Positions 47,758 to 64,000 of a stretch of 64,000 nucleotides of DNA are shown piece after piece. The stretch is from Ectocarpus siliculosus (Eukaryota; Sar; Phaeophyceae; Ectocarpales; Ectocarpaceae). The notes below the pieces were generated by a model that did not search any database, was not told the DNA's origin, and saw only the letters and a program-made list of their open reading frames with translations. The position numbers were made by a program, and so were the translations under genes. The DNA lies in assembly GCA_000310025.1 (NCBI GenBank), contig FN649743.1, positions 2,532,658 to 2,596,657 on the forward strand. Direction: 5' to 3'. Each line of letters begins with the position of its first letter. Within the stretch, counting starts at the first letter, position 1.

Positions 47758-50700
47758 CAATGCTGAAACTATAGTGGTATCAAACATTCCAACAATAAGA
47801 TGCACCTGAACATGTTGGCTTGGTGATAACATACTCTTACAGAAGTATCATCGGCGGTGGGTGGGGGGCACCATGACGTACGATACTAAGGATTCACCTT
47901 TGCGAACCGGTCCTTCCTGTACTTGCAGCGCAGTATTGGCTTCCGCTGTATTTGCGTCCACATCTCACCTCTCTGCCTCCTCCTGTCTCTCAGGCCATGC
48001 TCTGCCCCTCCTGTCGTCATACATTCAACTCTGCAACAAGAGCTCATCATGTTGATACCCCCGCCCAAGTTACCCCGTCCTTGTGTTGCTGCTGTAGTAT
48101 ACTCTTGCTGTGTTCAATTGTATGTATGCGTACAAGTACAAGATAGGATAGATAGGTGGAGCATATGATGTACATAGAGGCAATCTTAACGAAAATATTT
48201 CTGGAACGACCTCCCTCTTTCGCTAATCTAATACCACCGTCGAAGTCTGCCTTTTCTACCATTTCCATCGCCTGGTGAGATACCAATTGAGGGAGAGGGA
48301 GGGGAGAGTGCTGCAGGCTGCGCGGCTGCACGGATGCTGCTTCGAAGATCTACGAAACAAATACAATCTACGAAAAACTCGAAGAGTTCCGCCGCGTTTC
48401 GACAGTCCATCCCTCACAGCTCACAGCTCACAGCACCAACCCATTCAACGCTGTCGACGGCTGTTGTCTTTTTTTGTCAGGCAGCAGCGCGCACGTCGCG
48501 GGGGGTGCTTGTGCGTTGATTGAGACCCGAAGAATCAGAAGATTCTGACGCTGCCCAAAGGGTATACCGCGGAAAGCAAGTGAAGGCAACAGCATGCAGC
48601 GGAAGCCAGGAGGATACACACCAGCAGGAGAGGTGCGGTCAGTTTCAGTACAGCTCTTCACCACAATGGAGCGTACATCGTTCCAACGGCGCGTTGACCG
48701 TTACACAACCAAAAGAGGGTCAGTCGAGGCAAAGTTACCGTACCTCTATGCTTCTGTTTTTTGTCGGTTACCGCTCTAGGGGCGAGGTGGACGGCACCGT
48801 TGCGATAACTCGAGCCAAGGTTGATAGACGGCCATGTCTGCAAGTGCTTACAGGCAGCGCCGGGATACCGGGTGGAGAGCGGTGACCGCGCTGCCCTGAC
48901 GGCGGCGCGCAACGCTGAATGTCTTGGATGCGCCTTTCATCTTTCGTCTCCCGGCCCTCACAGGAGGAGCATCCTATGCTTGCGGGCTCCCAACGAGCAC
49001 GCGCGAGGACACGATTGCGGTACACAGGCCACAGGCGACCCCCTCCGCCCAAGACCACCCTTGCGGCTGTGACGATGCTCGTTGTTGGGATGGTGAGCGA
49101 GTCTGGCCTCACCTGGACGAGAGAGAACCCACTCTACTCTGGTCGCGTGTGCGTCTTTTCTACTATCTAGGTCCACATACTTGGAGCACAAGGGCATAGA
49201 GGCGTTGTGCAAGCACCACAGATAGCGGGGTGTACTGCTGTAAGTTACTGCTGTCCATTCTGCAGTAGCATCACCCCCCTGACGCATCCAGCGCGTTCTT
49301 CCTTGTGCAGGTCATGACGGCTTTGGGCGCATCGCACGTGTGGAAAGGGGATAATTCGCGTGGAGGGCACCATCTGCTGATCGGGGGGATATGTGAGTCA
49401 GGTTGTGCCAACCTTCATGTGTTTCGCCAAGCATCATGGTACAGCAGCGTCCTTTGTCCGTGTGATTTCGGACGTGCCATATGCCTGACCGTGGTGCAGT
49501 CCGCGATGTGTACGAAATTGATCGCAGCGTTTGTCGAGACAGCACACTACTGCTAGAGGTTGCCAGCATTGAGATGCGCCGTAAAAGATACAACATTTTC
49601 TTTCTAGGCATGCTGTGCACCTGCTTACTCTAGGGCTGATACGAATGAGGCACGCACGGCGATGAGTCTTGTTTACCGTATGTATGTATGTATGTGCGTC
49701 AATAACCTTGGGAAGATTCCCTTACGGAATACGGGGGATGCTGACAGTTTGATTGTGTGAGTGACGAGCGGCGGATAGTGTTGCCGATCTACAATCAAAA
49801 TATTGTTGCATACAGAGAAGTGTGGGCGTGACCGCAGGGATTGTTGTTGTTCGTCTTCCGTGCATGGCACACAACTCGAGACCCCGGCGCTATTTAGCAT
49901 GTTGGTGCCTAAATGTTGCCACGCAACGTGGTATTCTGCAGAGGATGCGGTGTTTTTTGCCACCCGGGGGACAAAGGGTAAGTCACGGAAGCCCTGTATT
50001 CGCGGGTACGCGATGACATGTTGCAGGTACATATAGTGATACGGTAGCAAGGAGGGGGGCAAGCTCTAACGTTTTACGTGCCCCCTGCCTTACCCCGGGG
50101 ATGGACCCCAACATACAATCACTCTGACGTTGATCATGCATGGTCGCCGCAAGGAGCATACTCTGCAGATACGGTGGCTGTCAACATTGACGACTGACTG
50201 CTGTTGTGATGCCCTACGCCTAAGCAGCAGCGATTGTAGTAGCAGGGCTGTTCGCTTTTCTGAACCACTTCAGGAGAGCCCGCGGGGGCGCCCGCCAGCG
50301 GGCTGGGTCACTGCTCTGTCCTGCGTGTGCATGGTAATGTCATGGGAAACATGCGTATCATCGCGGTGATCACCACGGGGGCGGTGGTCATGCGCCACAA
50401 AGCCTCAGTTTCTGTATCTAGCACCTACAGTAGTGTGTAGCCGGGGAGACAGATCGTGCAGCCGGTTTCGGGTTGAAAAATTCCAACGCCGGGAGGCAAC
50501 CTGCTGCCGTGTCACCATCTCGTGGGTTTCGTCTACCTGGTAAGGTACCGTCGATTTGTGTGCTCATCTTGGTGTCGAGCCTGAGGTATGCGGTTTGTAG
50601 GGGCAAGGAAGAAGTAGTTGGGGAACGCCCTGTTGCGACAGCGAAAACACGTTGCTCAACACTGGCATGTGCAACGCTATTTAGACATACCCAACTCCGC

Positions 50701-51460
50701 CAGTTTCAGCACCACAAAAAACAGAGGAACACATGCTTGGCCTATTGGGCTCAACTCCGGACAGCGTGATGCCGAAAGAGTGACGGAGACTGTCATGAGA
50801 GTACCACCATGTCAAATCAGCACCATATTGCAATAATGGCGGACGTTTGAGCGCACATGTGCGACGAAAATGTTGAGGGAACAATATCTGGACTCGAGGC
50901 CGAGAGTACCCTTGGTAGATACTGTACCACGATACCACGGTGAGCACGCCCATGTGATTCTCCCCCTCTCACCCCCCCCCCCCCCGCGCGCGCGCCCCTG
51001 CTGCCCCTTGTCGTTGTTAAACTTTCTGCATTATTACGCCGCCGGCCAAGTGCTCCTACCTGGTAGCTACGCATCATTCAATCTGCTTGGGGCCTACCTT
51101 GGTTGGCCAGGATTCGACTACAGCTCGATCCCGTCTTACGATGAATGACACAGCACGCCTTGTTCGGGGGAATACAGCGCGTACGGCGCCAAACACGTGG
51201 CGGATGCATGAGGCACCGCTTCCGCTGCATCTAGGGCCGGATGGTTTTGCACAACATGTCGATATCAACTTGTACTGGACTTACGCACACGGTTGTTGTC
51301 TTGACACAAAAAAACTACTTTACACTTCTTCGAAGCGTTACATGGTACAGATAATATCCCCAACGGGTGACAAACAATAGTCGTTGATGTGGTGCACCAC
51401 ACGCACGCACACACGCACACACGAGCTCTCTCCCACGGGGGACGAGCTACCATCGCCGGA

Positions 51461-63390
<11,930 letters not shown>

Positions 63391-63643
63391 GCTGAGGCTT
63401 GCTGCGAGCGAGATCAAAGGTAACCGTCACCTCACCGCTAGGCTCGTTTGCCTCTCACGCCAGACACTGACGGCTAGTGGTCCCTCGAAAGTTCGAAATG
63501 CGGGGGGGGGCCTCCAGACAGGGAATACTGGTAGGTAGGCATTAAGGTTTTCGGAAGATTTGGGTTTTTAAGGTTTTCGGAAGCATTATGCTGAACTGCC
63601 AACCATTTAGTATCATTTGGCAACATATCACAATCGGAAAAAC
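63391..63643. promoter_or_regulatory. Divergent upstream region between ATPase and right-edge gene
   Basis: Only 253 bp separate the two start codons, so the 5' untranslated regions and promoters share this space. TTAAGGTTTTCGGAAG occurs twice in direct orientation at 63542-63557 and 63568-63583, a spacing of 26 bp. No TATA box is obvious. Confidence 0.6.
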
Positions 63644-64000
63644 ATGACTGAGTGCCCACCTGTTATCAGTCTCCGCCCGCTGCTCGATTCAGAGCTAGAA
63701 GAAGAAGCTGCGATTACAACAGTTGAGCAGATCGAGTCGTCGCTCAAGAGGTTTGGGTGCGTTTGCTTGCCCGTGAGCGACCTTGATGGAATAGACGAGG
63801 TGAGTATCCAGAAGAGGAGATCTGCACACCCGCAAATAAATCTAGTACAGACATAATTAGAAATAGTGTGGTACAGCAGTAGTACAAGGGCGCTACGCGA
63901 CGGAACGCGTCGCGGTCGCCGCTACGCTCGTAGGTTGAATGGCGATGGCAAGTGTGTGCGGGTGGAGTTTTGAAATGAGAGATACGAAGAGGACATGCTG
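63644..64000 (+). CDS. First exon of an unidentified gene, continues past the window
   Basis: The ATG at 63644 opens a 52-codon exon (63644-63799) ending GACGAG before a strong GTGAGT donor in phase 0. It encodes an acidic stretch (DSELEEEAAITTVEQIESSL) then KRFGCVCLPVSDLDGIDE. The motif of a helix followed by F/Y-G-x-V-x-L-P is common near the N terminus of phytanoyl-CoA-type 2-oxoglutarate dioxygenases, but 52 residues are too few for a family call. The intron runs to at least the window edge (no acceptor assigned). Divergent from the ATPase gene. Confidence 0.5.

Larger units (their letters stand above)
43412..51460. other. Long gene-poor stretch downstream of the ATPase gene
   Basis: No exon with recognisable domain or sustained protein-like composition on either strand. 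It holds an imperfect inverted repeat (44037-44254), an AT-rich segment (46728-46775), a 66-bp direct repeat (47413-47478 / 47692-47757) and two TACTGCTGTA motifs (45618, 49233). The right end should carry the 3' untranslated region of the ATPase gene. Confidence 0.4.

Overview
The window looks like nuclear DNA of an intron-rich eukaryote. Coding sequence lies in short exons (mostly 60-280 nt) with consistent GT-AG or GC-AG borders and matching phases, GC content is balanced, and intergenic and intronic DNA is full of simple repeats and small inverted-repeat elements. The gene set (a secretory-pathway Ca2+/Mn2+ ATPase, a membrane-anchored tyrosinase-like protein, a TOM1-like seven-helix protein) and TTAGGG-type repeat DNA would fit a stramenopile, perhaps a brown alga of the Ectocarpus kind. 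That assignment is inference; no sequence search was run.

Layout. (1) <1-8677, plus strand: the 3' part of a huge low-complexity Ala/Ser/Pro-rich protein, seven exons. (2) 8.7-11.5 kb: non-coding, with tandem duplications and a tRNA-like sequence at 10081-10156 (minus). (3) About 20.6 kb down to 11579, minus: a multi-pass membrane protein with a long Gly/Ser-rich tail. (4) 20.7-24.8 kb: no gene seen. (5) 24793-26684, plus: a GNAT acetyltransferase in three exons. (6) 26.7-30.5 kb: no gene seen. (7) 39564 down to 30520, minus: a 15-exon tyrosinase-like type 3 copper protein with hydrophobic segments at both ends. (8) 39.6-51.4 kb: gene-poor, holding an 850-bp terminal-inverted-repeat element and several direct and inverted repeats. 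(9) 63390 down to 51461, minus: a complete 23-exon SPCA/PMR1-type P-type ATPase of 941 residues, the best-supported gene here. (10) 63644 to the right edge, plus: first exon of an unidentified gene, divergent from the ATPase across a 253-bp shared upstream region.

How the genes relate. They are independent single genes, not an operon or cluster. The ATPase (Golgi Ca2+/Mn2+ loading), the tyrosinase-like protein and the seven-helix protein would all act in or pass through the endomembrane system, but nothing in the sequence ties them into one pathway. The most interesting signals are in gene structure: three GC-AG introns in one gene, all with the same GCGAG start; an intron whose 3' splice site is built directly on telomere-type repeats and another built on a 7-bp C-rich minisatellite; and two TIR elements of different size with related ends, one inside a tyrosinase intron. 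I did not find a convincing new multi-gene system.
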